From a virus: a DNA stretch of 22,610 nt. The notes beneath the pieces were generated by a model. That model saw nothing but the letters and a program-made list of their open reading frames with translations, did no database searches and had not been told where the DNA came from. The stretch spans positions 1 through 22,610 of IMG/VR virus record IMGVR_UViG_3300028361_000133, one strand, 5' to 3'. This document shows, piece after piece, positions 1 through 6,842 of this stretch. A program made the translations under genes and the position numbers. Every line of letters starts with the position of its first letter. The stretch's first letter is position 1.

Positions 1-182
1 TGCTCGGCAAGCCAACGTCGTGCAGCTCGCTCCGAATTGATGTCTGAATGCATCGATTCGATAGAGCACCGGCTGAGCCACGAAGAAAACTCTTCACCCT
101 TAGCTCGTGGGCTGACCATGTACGGCACGGCAACATAACCGCGAATTAGCTCCTCGGTCGTCGGCGTGTAGTCGTCACTCAT
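1..182 (-). CDS. Hypothetical protein, truncated by the left window edge
   Basis: An open frame starts at the ATG at 182-180 and runs off the left edge (60 codons visible). It begins MSDDYTPTTEELIRGY and contains a charged stretch with RAARRWLAE near the visible end. Small proteins with this TPTTEE start and an RAARRWLA-like segment are common late members of early operons in actinobacterial phages, but have no known function. The start overlaps the end of the preceding gene by 8 nt, so it is probably translationally coupled. I do not assign a function. Confidence 0.7.
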   Translation of the reverse strand, partial: MSDDYTPTTEELIRGYVAVPYMVSPRAKGEEFSSWLSRCSIESMHSDINSERAARRWLAE

Positions 183-396
183 GGGGTGCCTCCGGCGTGT
201 CGGGACTGCTCAAACGAACGTCAAGCACTCGCACATTCGCCCACCCGCTACCTGTCATCAGATGCTTCGCCCGTCGCACTGCTTTTCGTCGCGTGGCAAA
301 AGCACCCAAAAACACAACCCCAGAACGAACGTGGAATGGTCGAATTTCATCGGCGCTGGCGCTCCACACCACTTTGCCGCGCGACTCGTCACTCAT
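175..396 (-). CDS. Small hypothetical protein
   Basis: This is a 73-aa frame beginning MSDESRGKVVW. I chose the ATG at 396 because it lies next to the stop of the upstream 36-aa gene (8-nt overlap). An ATG directly before it at 399 is equally possible. The middle is basic (TRRKAVRRAKH), and the C-terminus is acidic and proline-rich. No family is recognised. It belongs to the overlapping gene chain at the distal end of the early operon. Confidence 0.6.
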   Translation of the reverse strand: MSDESRGKVVWSASADEIRPFHVRSGVVFLGAFATRRKAVRRAKHLMTGSGWANVRVLDVRLSSPDTPEAPHE

Positions 397-499
397 CATC
401 TGCTTCTTTCTCTTTCGCAAGCTTCGCCATTTCGGTCATTGCTTGCAGGGTCGCCCACAGGCTCAACACTTCCCCTTTGTCCGGATCGCCGTCAGTCAT
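389..499 (-). CDS. Small hypothetical protein (36 aa)
   Basis: A 36-aa frame starts at the ATG at 499-497 and stops at TGA 391-389. Its start overlaps the end of the upstream gene by 8 nt and its stop overlaps the next start by 8 nt, which keeps the unbroken coupling of the operon. The predicted product is highly charged (ending KLAKEKEADDE) and probably helical. No function is recognised. Support comes from operon tiling only. Confidence 0.5.
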   Translation of the reverse strand: MTDGDPDKGEVLSLWATLQAMTEMAKLAKEKEADDE

Positions 500-641
500 G
501 CGACACCACCTTGTTGTTGGGGCAAGCAATCGTGCTGACACCCCACGGTGTAACGCAATGCCCGCACCGATGTTGTGCTGGTTCGCGTAGTTGTGTTGAT
601 GGTTGGTATGCGGTCGAGTAGCCGCCAGTCATGTAACGCAT
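492..641 (-). CDS. Small Cys-containing protein (49 aa)
   Basis: A 49-aa frame starts at the ATG at 641, one base after the SSB stop (TGAGATG). An in-frame ATG at 632 is an alternative start. It contains HRCGHC followed 14 residues later by another Cys (IACPN), resembling a degenerate zinc-binding knuckle with three Cys and nearby His. Small CxxC proteins are frequent in phage early operons. The function is unknown, and metal binding is an inference from Cys spacing. Confidence 0.55.
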   Translation of the reverse strand: MRYMTGGYSTAYQPSTQLREPAQHRCGHCVTPWGVSTIACPNNKVVSHD

Positions 642-642
642 C

Positions 643-1041
643 TCAGAAAGGCAAATCGTCGTTAGAATCCCAGTTCGACTGTGCGCCCGTTTGCGGGGTT
701 GCAACTGTCGAACGGGTGTCTGTGGCCGAGTGCGTTGAAACCGGCTGAGAATCGCTTACAGCGTCTGCCGTAGCCACCTCAACGCGTGAACCGTTGATTG
801 ACCGCTTCACCACATGCACCGTGTTGCCGTCACGCCCCACAAAATTGTCAACCTGATCGCCATGCAAACCCGACACTCTCACCACAGCACCCTCAGCAAG
901 CCCATGCTCCGTGTCAAACCAACACGCCCACCGCGTTTCACCCTCACCCCCATCACGCTTCTTGAACTTCTCCGTAACCTCCGCACCCAACCCTTTGTAA
1001 AACGTGCGGGTGACGGTGCCCTTGATGTTTACGATTGCCAT
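643..1041 (-). CDS. ssb: Single-stranded DNA-binding protein
   Basis: The product is a 132-aa protein with an OB-fold-like N-terminal domain (about residues 1-85, starting MAIVNIKGTVTRTF). A low-complexity Ser/Thr/Gln-rich linker follows, then an acidic tip ending DSNDDLPF. That tip matches the DD(I/L)PF tail with which bacterial SSBs recruit partners. It would coat ssDNA during phage replication and recombination. It is preceded by a 58-bp gap with an AGGAAGG ribosome binding site upstream of the ATG at 1041. The N-terminal domain is divergent from cellular SSB, so it is an SSB-like protein named mainly from its size, tail and position next to replication genes. Confidence 0.8.
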   Translation of the reverse strand: MAIVNIKGTVTRTFYKGLGAEVTEKFKKRDGGEGETRWACWFDTEHGLAEGAVVRVSGLHGDQVDNFVGRDGNTVHVVKRSINGSRVEVATADAVSDSQPVSTHSATDTRSTVATPQTGAQSNWDSNDDLPF

Positions 1042-1099
1042 TATTTGCAGCCTTCCTAAGCCCAGACGGGCGGTTGAATGTTGAGTGTTTCGGTGAAAG

Positions 1100-1522
1100 T
1101 CATGCGGCCCACCGTGCTTCGGTCGGCGCGAACCCTGCCGCGATCAGTTGTGCGTCGTACACGGCCACCTCACGCGCGAACGCCGCCCGGTCATTCCACG
1201 CCGCACACATCGCATCCCAATTCGCCGGCTTCGGTGCCGACGGGATCACGCCAGCCTCCAACTGCTTAAACCGGTCAGGTGTCGTGTCATTCGACGGAGT
1301 ACGAGCGGCCCGCACACGCTTCACACCGGCACGAACATGGGCGGGCGTCAGATAGTCGGTTGTTTCCCGCCGGTGCATTCGCACAGCCTCAACCGCATCA
1401 TCAAAATCAAGATCACCAATCGAATCAACCCACTCGGCAAGGACTAAACCCGCCGCGTCCGTCTCCCGGTTGTCACCCAACTGGATTTTTGCCAGCACCG
1501 CTGCAACCTGCTGATTGTTCAC
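1100..1522 (-). CDS. Replisome/helicase-loader-like phage protein
   Basis: A 140-aa protein starts MNNQQVAAVLAKIQ, overlapping the methyltransferase stop by 4 nt (ATGA). The N-terminal half has the pattern seen in actinophage proteins related to phage replisome or helicase-loader proteins: a short helical start, a DNR segment (around residue 17), and later TTDYLTPAHVRAGVKR (about residues 54-69). The C-terminal half carries WDAMCAAWNDR. Its place between the replication initiator/methyltransferase and SSB supports a replication role, such as DnaB recruitment. Family recognition is from memory of the motif only, so the exact activity is uncertain. Confidence 0.5.
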   Translation of the reverse strand: MNNQQVAAVLAKIQLGDNRETDAAGLVLAEWVDSIGDLDFDDAVEAVRMHRRETTDYLTPAHVRAGVKRVRAARTPSNDTTPDRFKQLEAGVIPSAPKPANWDAMCAAWNDRAAFAREVAVYDAQLIAAGFAPTEARWAA

Positions 1523-2787
1523 GCGACATCCTCCCCAAATAGTGACTGCTGCAACGGCTTAGAAATGCGTTGCATGATGAGCGGCAGGTGGTCGGCTTCC
1601 ATCTCCACGGCAATGCATGAGAACCCTTCGAGTAGGGCGGCTTCAATGGTTGTGCCGGATCCGGCGAACGGTTCGAGCACGACACCGCCGGGAGGTGTGA
1701 CGAGCCGCACCAGCCACCGCATGAGGTCAAGCGGTTTCACGGTGGGGTGTTGTTTGCCGTCAACGTCGGGCCGTTCACTGCCGGGCGCTTTCGCCTCATA
1801 GCGAAACGTTGGAAAGTAACGGGACGCGCCGCCAATGTCGTTGTGCCCGGTTGGTGTGCCAGCGTCCGAACGGGGCGCAATGGCACCCATGATGCCGCCG
1901 CTTCTGCCGTTGGGTGGATTCACGCCGCGCTTGCTCGTCGTCGTGCCGCTCTGCGCGTCGAGTGCTGCCGCTTGCGACTCGTCGAGCATGACGTTAGCGG
2001 GCCAGCGGCCGGCGGGGGCGTCGCCCGCTGCTTGAGCGTACTCGATAGTCTTTTTAGTCGTAAAAGCAACGGCCGACCCGCCGCCGTAGCTTCTGCTTTT
2101 CGGCCAGGTTTCAACGGTCGTGCCAACCCGCGCCGCGTCAATATTGAGCGCGCCCGTACCATACGCGAGCACGTTCGCCGCGACCGTCCCAAGGAACGGC
2201 TTACGTGCCACCACGACCGGTTCGAACGCAGGCTTCAACGCTGTCCCCCAACCCTGCCAACGCTCAGCATCAGACGTTTGCGCTTCGCTCCTGCTCACCC
2301 GACCCTCAGCAAACTTGCCGCTCATGATGCCGTTTTGCGGCAAGGCGGCACCGACAGAACCAACTCCGGGCCGAGACTCATTCGCAGCCCGAATCTGCCG
2401 TGAGATCGAACCGCCATGCACAATCGTCGCGTCAATAGCCTTCGACACGTTCAAAGACTTAGGAAACCCTGACCCGTACAACCACGCAATACTGTCCCGA
2501 ATCTCAAACCCGGCATCCTCTACCGCGACAGCCATGCGGTGAAACGTGCGGGAGGCTCCGAAGCTCAGAAGGTGACCGCCCGGCTTCAACACCCGCAAAC
2601 ACTCACGCCACATCGCAACGTCATACGCAATCCCCGTCGAATCCCAGCCGCGGCCCATAAAACCCAACTCGTAAGGCGGATCAGTAACAATCGAGTCCAC
2701 GCTGTCATCTGGCAGGGACGCTAAAACGTCGCGGCAATCGCCATGATGCAAGGTCACCAAGGTGTCTTGGTAATGCACGGCGTTCAC
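1519..2787 (-). CDS. Site-specific DNA methyltransferase (N6-adenine/N4-cytosine type)
   Basis: This 422-aa protein has the catalytic motif DPPY at residues 36-39 and the S-adenosylmethionine-binding motif EPFAGSGTT at about 372-380. That is the beta-class order, with the catalytic motif before the SAM motif. VLKPGGHLLSFGASRTFHR follows the DPPY region, and the long central part (about 110-340) probably holds target recognition. It would methylate phage DNA, protecting it from host restriction or marking it for regulation. No restriction endonuclease partner is visible, so it looks like an orphan enzyme. The recognition sequence cannot be read from this sequence. It overlaps both neighbours by 4 nt inside the replication block. 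Confidence 0.9.
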   Translation of the reverse strand: MNAVHYQDTLVTLHHGDCRDVLASLPDDSVDSIVTDPPYELGFMGRGWDSTGIAYDVAMWRECLRVLKPGGHLLSFGASRTFHRMAVAVEDAGFEIRDSIAWLYGSGFPKSLNVSKAIDATIVHGGSISRQIRAANESRPGVGSVGAALPQNGIMSGKFAEGRVSRSEAQTSDAERWQGWGTALKPAFEPVVVARKPFLGTVAANVLAYGTGALNIDAARVGTTVETWPKSRSYGGGSAVAFTTKKTIEYAQAAGDAPAGRWPANVMLDESQAAALDAQSGTTTSKRGVNPPNGRSGGIMGAIAPRSDAGTPTGHNDIGGASRYFPTFRYEAKAPGSERPDVDGKQHPTVKPLDLMRWLVRLVTPPGGVVLEPFAGSGTTIEAALLEGFSCIAVEMEADHLPLIMQRISKPLQQSLFGEDVA

Positions 2788-3569
2788 GCGGTCAGCTCCC
2801 GACGTAGTACGGCCTCATCCATTGCCCGCCCTTGCTCGATCAGCGTGAGCGCGCGCACATCCTTAGCCGGTCGGCTAGGTGGCCCGGATCGTGCGTTGCG
2901 AATCCAACTCCGAAACGTCAAGTCCCAACTGACCTTCACCCCACGCGCGCCAGCCTGTGCGGGCCAATAATCTTTGAACGCCGCAACCTGCCGTCCAACG
3001 TCCAGGTCAGCCCGCTCCCCTTGCGCCCATTCGGTCAAAGCTTCGGAGGGCATCCAGTCGGCAGGGAGTCGAGTGCCACGTGTGGCGCTAACTCTTTTGA
3101 TCTTCTCTGTCTCTGTCTCTGTCTCTGTCTCTGTCTCTGTCTCTGAGCGATCGTTTGCGATCGGTTTGCGATCCGTTTGCGATTCACTTGCGACATCGTT
3201 GCCAGCCCACCGCGACTCGTTGCCACGCTTCCCCGCCTCCGCACGCTTCACAGAAACAGCCGCACGACGCTCCTCAATATCAGCCCGCAACGGATGATGC
3301 TTCCCGAAGTCGTGAATCATCCACCCACCCTCAACAGGCACCCACGAAGGACGCTCACGGTCATTGGTAGCCAACTCGTCAGCGACCGCTTGCCCCCACC
3401 TTTTTAAAACGATCCGCTCATCCAAGAACCCGTCAGACAACATGCGCCGCGAGTAAAACGTGCCCTCGAACAGTGCCCGAAATGCGGCATCTGACAGGGG
3501 TGCAATTTTCGGGTGCTCGTCCATCTCGATCGGGAACGGGGCAAACAATCGGTTGTCTGTTTTTGCCAT
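2784..3569 (-). CDS. Phage replication initiation / primosome-type protein
   Basis: The 261-aa product has three parts. Residues 1-105 are a likely winged-helix domain (LFAPFPIEMDEHPKIAPLSD). A low-complexity hinge with a run of Glu-Thr repeats is at about 143-153. The C-terminal domain (about 165-232) contains GRQVAAFKDYWPAQAG and WDLTFRSWIRNA, a W..F..W pattern typical of phage replication O/DnaT-like C-terminal domains. It likely binds the origin and brings in the host helicase. The hinge-coding DNA carries four 11-bp repeats and a hexanucleotide microsatellite, which may form the origin. The start overlaps the upstream stop as TAATG. Confidence 0.7.
   Translation of the reverse strand: MAKTDNRLFAPFPIEMDEHPKIAPLSDAAFRALFEGTFYSRRMLSDGFLDERIVLKRWGQAVADELATNDRERPSWVPVEGGWMIHDFGKHHPLRADIEERRAAVSVKRAEAGKRGNESRWAGNDVASESQTDRKPIANDRSETETETETETETEKIKRVSATRGTRLPADWMPSEALTEWAQGERADLDVGRQVAAFKDYWPAQAGARGVKVSWDLTFRSWIRNARSGPPSRPAKDVRALTLIEQGRAMDEAVLRRELTA
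3104..3145. repeat. Hexanucleotide microsatellite, 7 copies of TCTCTG
   Basis: Seven perfect tandem copies of the plus-strand hexamer TCTCTG lie inside the replication gene. On the coding strand they encode the Glu-Thr repeat hinge. Because the unit is 6 bp, copy-number changes keep the reading frame and would lengthen or shorten the hinge by two residues. Confidence 0.95.
3153..3195. repeat. Four 11-bp iterons, candidate replication origin
   Basis: Direct repeats start at 3153, 3164, 3175 and 3186: GTTTGCGATC, GTTTGCGATC, GTTTGCGATT and the diverged ACTTGCGACA. They are spaced exactly 11 bp apart, with a further half copy (GCGATC) at 3147-3152. The period is not a multiple of 3, so the repeat is conserved as DNA and not as protein sequence. 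Iterons inside the initiator gene are the arrangement of the lambda O gene/ori. The DNA pattern is clear. The origin function is inferred. Confidence 0.6.
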
Positions 3570-3952
3570 TACGCTGCCGCTCCTATTCCTAAGTCGTGCA
3601 TGATTTCGTGCGCCTCCGAGACGGTGAGCGCGGACACTTCACCGGCGTCACCGAGCAGCACCCACCCGTGTACGGCGTGCTCAACTGGCACCCGTTTTGG
3701 GTCGGCGTGCAACGAGATTTTGATTCCCCTACGTCGCGCCTCACCCTGCAAAACGGGATCCGACTCAATTAGCCCGTTCAGAAGTGAGTCCAACCAAATG
3801 ACGTTGGATAGTCGGTGTTTGCTTTTGCGGCCACCCATGCCCCCCTGACGGTGTTGGGGTACGAGCCGTCCAAGGTCGGTGCCTGTCCACGCGCACAGGT
3901 GACCGTCGCGCTGTTCGAGCGCTTTGAGGGTTGCTTTCGGTGTGGCGGTCAT
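3569..3952 (-). CDS. HNH-like endonuclease-fold protein
   Basis: The 127-aa product contains RDGHLCAWTG (about residues 15-24), LVPQHRQGGMGGRK and HRLSNVIWLDSLLNGLIESD. These resemble a reduced HNH/zinc-finger nuclease fold found in actinophage early genes. A second CxxC pair is not visible, so catalytic activity is uncertain. It overlaps the upstream WhiB gene by 4 nt (ATGA), and its stop overlaps the start of the replication gene. Unlike the HNH proteins that assist terminase in HK97-like phages, this one is in the early operon, suggesting a role in DNA metabolism. Confidence 0.5.
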   Translation of the reverse strand: MTATPKATLKALEQRDGHLCAWTGTDLGRLVPQHRQGGMGGRKSKHRLSNVIWLDSLLNGLIESDPVLQGEARRRGIKISLHADPKRVPVEHAVHGWVLLGDAGEVSALTVSEAHEIMHDLGIGAAA

Positions 3953-4197
3953 GCGCGTTTCCGTAACAGGGCACGCCGTTCAGCCGGGAACAGGCCAGCT
4001 CGAATGCCAAACCAGTTGTCGCGCGTGTTTAGCGCGTCAACCAAACACTCTGCGGAAACTTTGCACGCTACACACACTGATAACGCGGCAGACGCACGGG
4101 CAGGGTAAATATCGTCATCGTCGGGAAAGAACAGGTCACCGCTCACCTCAGCGCAAAGTGCTTGCTCACGCCACGAAACAACGTCGCGGGGGGTCAT
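3949..4197 (-). CDS. WhiB-like iron-sulfur transcription regulator
   Basis: The 82-aa product carries the WhiB cluster ligands C15, C42, C45 and C51 (spacing CxxCxxxxxC for the last three). It also has the usual WREQALCA start region, LFFP at 22-25, and a C-terminal WFGIRAGLFPAERRAL segment matching the G(V/I)W..G...ER turn and basic helix of the family. WhiB proteins are limited to actinobacteria and their phages, bind a 4Fe-4S cluster and act with the housekeeping sigma factor. This gene fixes the host phylum. It likely alters host or phage transcription early in infection. The start overlaps the upstream gene by 4 nt. Confidence 0.93.
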   Translation of the reverse strand: MTPRDVVSWREQALCAEVSGDLFFPDDDDIYPARASAALSVCVACKVSAECLVDALNTRDNWFGIRAGLFPAERRALLRKRA

Positions 4198-4463
4198 GCG
4201 GCCACCTCCGAGTGTGCGACAACCCGAAACGACTGCGCACGCCGAAACTCGGCCCGCACTGCCTCATGGTTACGGCGCATACTCCGATCAGCCCACCCGC
4301 CCGGCCTTTCACGATCCAACCGGCGCACCACACTGTCCAACGTCAACGCCGACTGCACGCACCTTTCAAACGGCAACAGGTCAACGTCAATACCGTTGAC
4401 GAAGTTGGCCCACGCCGTCGAATGTGCGTCCACGACGTCGGGGGTTGGCTGGTCGGCGTTCAC
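4194..4463 (-). CDS. Hypothetical protein (89 aa, GTG start)
   Basis: The GTG at 4463 overlaps the upstream stop as GTGA, matching the coupling of its neighbours. A more distant ATG at 4490 would overlap the upstream gene needlessly. The product begins VNADQPTPDVVDAHSTAW, contains several Arg-rich helices (VVRRLDRERPGGWADRSMRRNHEAVRAEFRRAQ, shown here only to indicate the basic character) and has no recognised domain. It may be a nucleic-acid-associated helical protein, but this is only a composition-based guess. Confidence 0.6.
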   Translation of the reverse strand: MNADQPTPDVVDAHSTAWANFVNGIDVDLLPFERCVQSALTLDSVVRRLDRERPGGWADRSMRRNHEAVRAEFRRAQSFRVVAHSEVAA

Positions 4464-4624
4464 GACGTCACCTCGGCAACACGCGCCCACAGGTCGCCCT
4501 GCACACGCCCCAACTTGTACCGGTCTAGCGCGATCGAATCGCCACTAGTGCGCACCACCTCTTTCGGGTCAACCTTCCCGATCAGGTGAGGGCCAATGCG
4601 CGCCCAAAACAGTGGGGCGTTCAT
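4460..4624 (-). CDS. Small hypothetical protein (54 aa)
   Basis: A 54-aa frame starts at the ATG at 4624, overlapping the previous stop by 4 nt (ATGA), and ends in a GTGA overlap with the next gene. It begins MNAPLFWARIGPHLIGK. No family is recognised. Both junctions show the operon-wide stop/start overlap, and the frame fills the only space between two larger genes. Confidence 0.6.
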   Translation of the reverse strand: MNAPLFWARIGPHLIGKVDPKEVVRTSGDSIALDRYKLGRVQGDLWARVAEVTS

Positions 4625-5232
4625 TCGCCAACCGCCGCAACAAAGTCAGGGTGCGCCTCATCAACGATTGCGGCGGGTTGCTTTGCCCGCACATACTCGG
4701 CACGGATCACACCCAACACAACCGCGCCCGCGTGAGCTGCCTTAGCCTCCCCACCCAACGCACCGATCAGGTCAACGTCGCCGTCAGCCGCCGCCAACTC
4801 TTTCAACCAGTCGCGCCCCGACGTGTCTTTGAGCGCCTCAACCGGTGTGAGGGGTTGCACGGTGAACGGCAGACGACGGCCACGGGTGACGGTGAGAGAC
4901 ACTTTGTGCGGTGCGTCAATGTGTGACATATGCGAAATTTGGATGCCGCCAACCTCATCCTTCCCAAACCGGATCGTCGGGTTACGGAACAACGTCAACT
5001 GGTGTCCAACATGATCAGCGGACTCGACACCCCACGCCGACACCATCACCCGACGCATCGACTTCGACGGTTTGTACGGTCGCTCCGGGCCAAACTCGGC
5101 AGTCACAACGTTCACCGGCTGTTCAGCGTTACCCGTGATCACGTCAACAATGGTGACCGTGACTGGCCCGCCAATAAGGTCATCTGCGTTGAGTTGATCC
5201 GACTTCGGGGCAATGCTTTCGGTGAGGTTCAT
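4621..5232 (-). CDS. Conserved actinophage protein beside the exonuclease
   Basis: A 203-aa protein starts at the ATG at 5232 (4-nt overlap with the exonuclease stop); the ATG at 5307 lies inside the upstream gene and is rejected. It begins MNLTESIAPKSDQLNADDL. The central part has TAEFGPERPYKPSKSMRRV, followed by RNPTIRFGKDEVGGIQISHMSH, a conserved block I associate with actinophage proteins encoded next to PDDEXK/RecB-type exonucleases. By position it could be a recombination partner, such as an annealing or DNA-binding protein. I see no RecT or Erf signature, so the function is unproven. Confidence 0.55.
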   Translation of the reverse strand: MNLTESIAPKSDQLNADDLIGGPVTVTIVDVITGNAEQPVNVVTAEFGPERPYKPSKSMRRVMVSAWGVESADHVGHQLTLFRNPTIRFGKDEVGGIQISHMSHIDAPHKVSLTVTRGRRLPFTVQPLTPVEALKDTSGRDWLKELAAADGDVDLIGALGGEAKAAHAGAVVLGVIRAEYVRAKQPAAIVDEAHPDFVAAVGE

Positions 5233-6077
5233 GCGTATTCTTCCTCTGCGTAAATGGCCCACATGGGCGGCTGTAAGGGGTCGCCGGTTGTTGCATATCC
5301 GGGCCACGAATTAGTGCGGGCACACTCGGCGTGTAATGCTCGAGCGCGAGCGGCGGCTGATGCACCGATTTCCCTGAACTGGTCGGACAGTTCATGCACG
5401 GCCACCAGGTAGGGGGCAGCCGTTTCGACCACCACAAACTTCATGCCGAGATCGGCCAGCCCGGTCGTGAACGCGTACGTGTCCAAATACCATTCCTGTT
5501 GGATGTGGTATCTGTAGTTGGCAACCGTTTTCACGAACTCATGCGGTGCCGCCGACTTGCCCGTTGTTTTCAGATCCACGCTGTACGGGTTGCTCACGGT
5601 GAAGTCGGGCAGGTAATCAAACCGGGCACGCATCTCCACACCCGTTGTGGGGTCGGTTGCGAACACGGACGCCTCAGCCATACCCGACTGTTCAAACAAT
5701 GACCGTGCCAGCGGGTGCGCTAAAACACTTTCGGCCATACCGTTCACGTGCCTCAACTGGGTTGCGGTGAGCAAGATTTGGCCTGCTGCCCGTTGCCCTG
5801 CCACCCATTCGACGGTTGCCGCTTTCGTGGACACCGCCCCGGATGGGGTCAAGTGTGCGTCCGGGTAGGCAACGGCTAAAGTGCCGGTTCCGAGCACGCG
5901 ACTGTGAACTGCCGTGCCCAGGTCGTAAGCGTCTTTGTGTGGTTGCGGGTTGTGTTGTGCGTGGTGGAATCGGGCGGGTGAGTCGAGAAGCAGCCGTGCG
6001 CCTGTCGAGGACAGGGCGTGGTGTGCGTGGTAAGTGGTTTCGTCGAGGTCTTTGACGACACCCTGCAAGTCGCTCAT
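5229..6077 (-). CDS. PDDEXK-family (RecB/Cas4-like) exonuclease
   Basis: A 282-aa protein starts at the ATG at 6077, which overlaps the RusA stop by 4 nt. Nuclease features in order are GTAVH with H58, ARFDYL with the metal-binding D154, VDLKTT with D168 and K170, and a downstream QEWYLDTYAF helix (about 194-203) like the QxxxY motif. This is the layout of the DUF3799/RecB-like phage exonucleases that degrade DNA ends during recombination. With the neighbouring conserved protein, SSB and RusA it forms a recombination set. Confidence 0.8.
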   Translation of the reverse strand: MSDLQGVVKDLDETTYHAHHALSSTGARLLLDSPARFHHAQHNPQPHKDAYDLGTAVHSRVLGTGTLAVAYPDAHLTPSGAVSTKAATVEWVAGQRAAGQILLTATQLRHVNGMAESVLAHPLARSLFEQSGMAEASVFATDPTTGVEMRARFDYLPDFTVSNPYSVDLKTTGKSAAPHEFVKTVANYRYHIQQEWYLDTYAFTTGLADLGMKFVVVETAAPYLVAVHELSDQFREIGASAAARARALHAECARTNSWPGYATTGDPLQPPMWAIYAEEEYA

Positions 6078-6508
6078 GCGGCCACCTCTTCGGCGGTGGG
6101 GTGGTAAACGCGGACGATGATGCTCGCGCCGGGAATGATCCCGTACACCTTCCACGTCACCAGGGACACCACTTGAGAGTCGTCCCCGTACACGCCAGCA
6201 GAACCCAACGCGTCCAAAGTTGATCGAACGAGTTTGTCCAAATCGGGTCGAACGTGCGGCATCTCCCGTTTCACCGTTCTCGGTTTCGCAAGAGTGAACG
6301 TCACCACTACCTCTAAAGGCCCGTCGAACGGCAGGTGACCGTTCATCGCATCCTCAGCAGCCCGGCGCACGTCTTGCCGCCACGGGGCCACCTTGTTAGA
6401 CGACTCGATTAGCACGCCGCCGCCGACGTGACGTTTTGACCCTTGCGGGGCAGGAATGCCGCGAACAGTGAACGCGACGCCCTCCATCGGAATGTGCGGG
6501 AACGGCAT
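6074..6508 (-). CDS. RusA-like Holliday junction resolvase
   Basis: The 144-aa product has IPAPQGSKRH near the N-terminus (basic DNA-contact segment, residues 18-27), then HVRPDLDKLVRSTLDAL with D89 and D91, and VYGDDSQV with D109/D110. These match the three essential Asp residues of RusA. It would cleave branched DNA intermediates before packaging. The ATG at 6508 overlaps the zinc-ribbon gene stop as TGATG. An internal ATG at residue 8 is an alternative start. Confidence 0.88.
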   Translation of the reverse strand: MPFPHIPMEGVAFTVRGIPAPQGSKRHVGGGVLIESSNKVAPWRQDVRRAAEDAMNGHLPFDGPLEVVVTFTLAKPRTVKREMPHVRPDLDKLVRSTLDALGSAGVYGDDSQVVSLVTWKVYGIIPGASIIVRVYHPTAEEVAA

Positions 6509-6666
6509 CAGTTACTGCTTTCGTGGTCGGTGTTACAGGTAGGGCATTGCCAACCGCCAGCCCGCGTTTCCGGGTCGTACCAAACATCAGCACGCGACTC
6601 GTACAGGCACGCATTGCAGGTACGCCACGCCTTGAACTCGGCCACGTTCACACCCGACGAGTTCAC
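6508..6666 (-). CDS. Small zinc-ribbon protein (52 aa, GTG start)
   Basis: A 52-aa frame starts at the GTG at 6666, overlapping the upstream stop as GTGA, and stops at 6508, overlapping the RusA start by one base. It has two CxxC knuckles: TCNAC at about 16-20 and QCPTC at about 40-44. The 20-residue spacer between them is typical of a rubredoxin-like zinc ribbon. Metal binding is likely, but the partner is unknown. Shadow frames cover this region on other readings, so it is easily missed. Confidence 0.72.
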   Translation of the reverse strand: MNSSGVNVAEFKAWRTCNACLYESRADVWYDPETRAGGWQCPTCNTDHESSN

Positions 6667-6842
6667 AACGCCACCCCCATAACGGATGCCGCCGCACCAT
6701 AACCAGCCACATACGACGACTGAGCGGTTTCCGCAAGCAATGCCCGCAACGCGTCCCGGTCGCCGTCGAGCGCGGCCCAGACAAGGCTCGAATTGTCATC
6801 CGTGGTTTTGTCGGCAGCCGTTTCGCCGTATGTAGGGGTCAT
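6663..6842 (-). CDS. Small hypothetical protein (59 aa)
   Basis: A 59-aa frame starts at the ATG at 6842, overlapping the preceding stop by 4 nt (ATGA), and ends with a GTGA overlap into the zinc-ribbon gene. It begins MTPTYGETAADKTTDDNSS, has an acidic helix (DGDRDALRALLAETAQ) and a small-residue-rich C-terminus. No family is recognised. The two-sided overlap makes it a confident gene despite its size. Confidence 0.62.
   Translation of the reverse strand: MTPTYGETAADKTTDDNSSLVWAALDGDRDALRALLAETAQSSYVAGYGAAASVMGVAL

Noticed and set aside
550-640. GTAACGCA half-operators at 550-557 and 633-640 (and TGCGTTAC near 21325) as additional repressor sites
   Set aside because: Each has only one half of the palindrome and lies within coding sequence. 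They may be chance or weak sites.
1747-2403. Plus-strand open frame opposite the methyltransferase
   Set aside because: It is a shadow of the confident methyltransferase gene, with Arg-rich composition.
3147-3195. CRISPR-like array from the short repeats
   Set aside because: The repeats are 10-11 bp with 0-1 bp between them, so no spacer structure. They resemble iterons.
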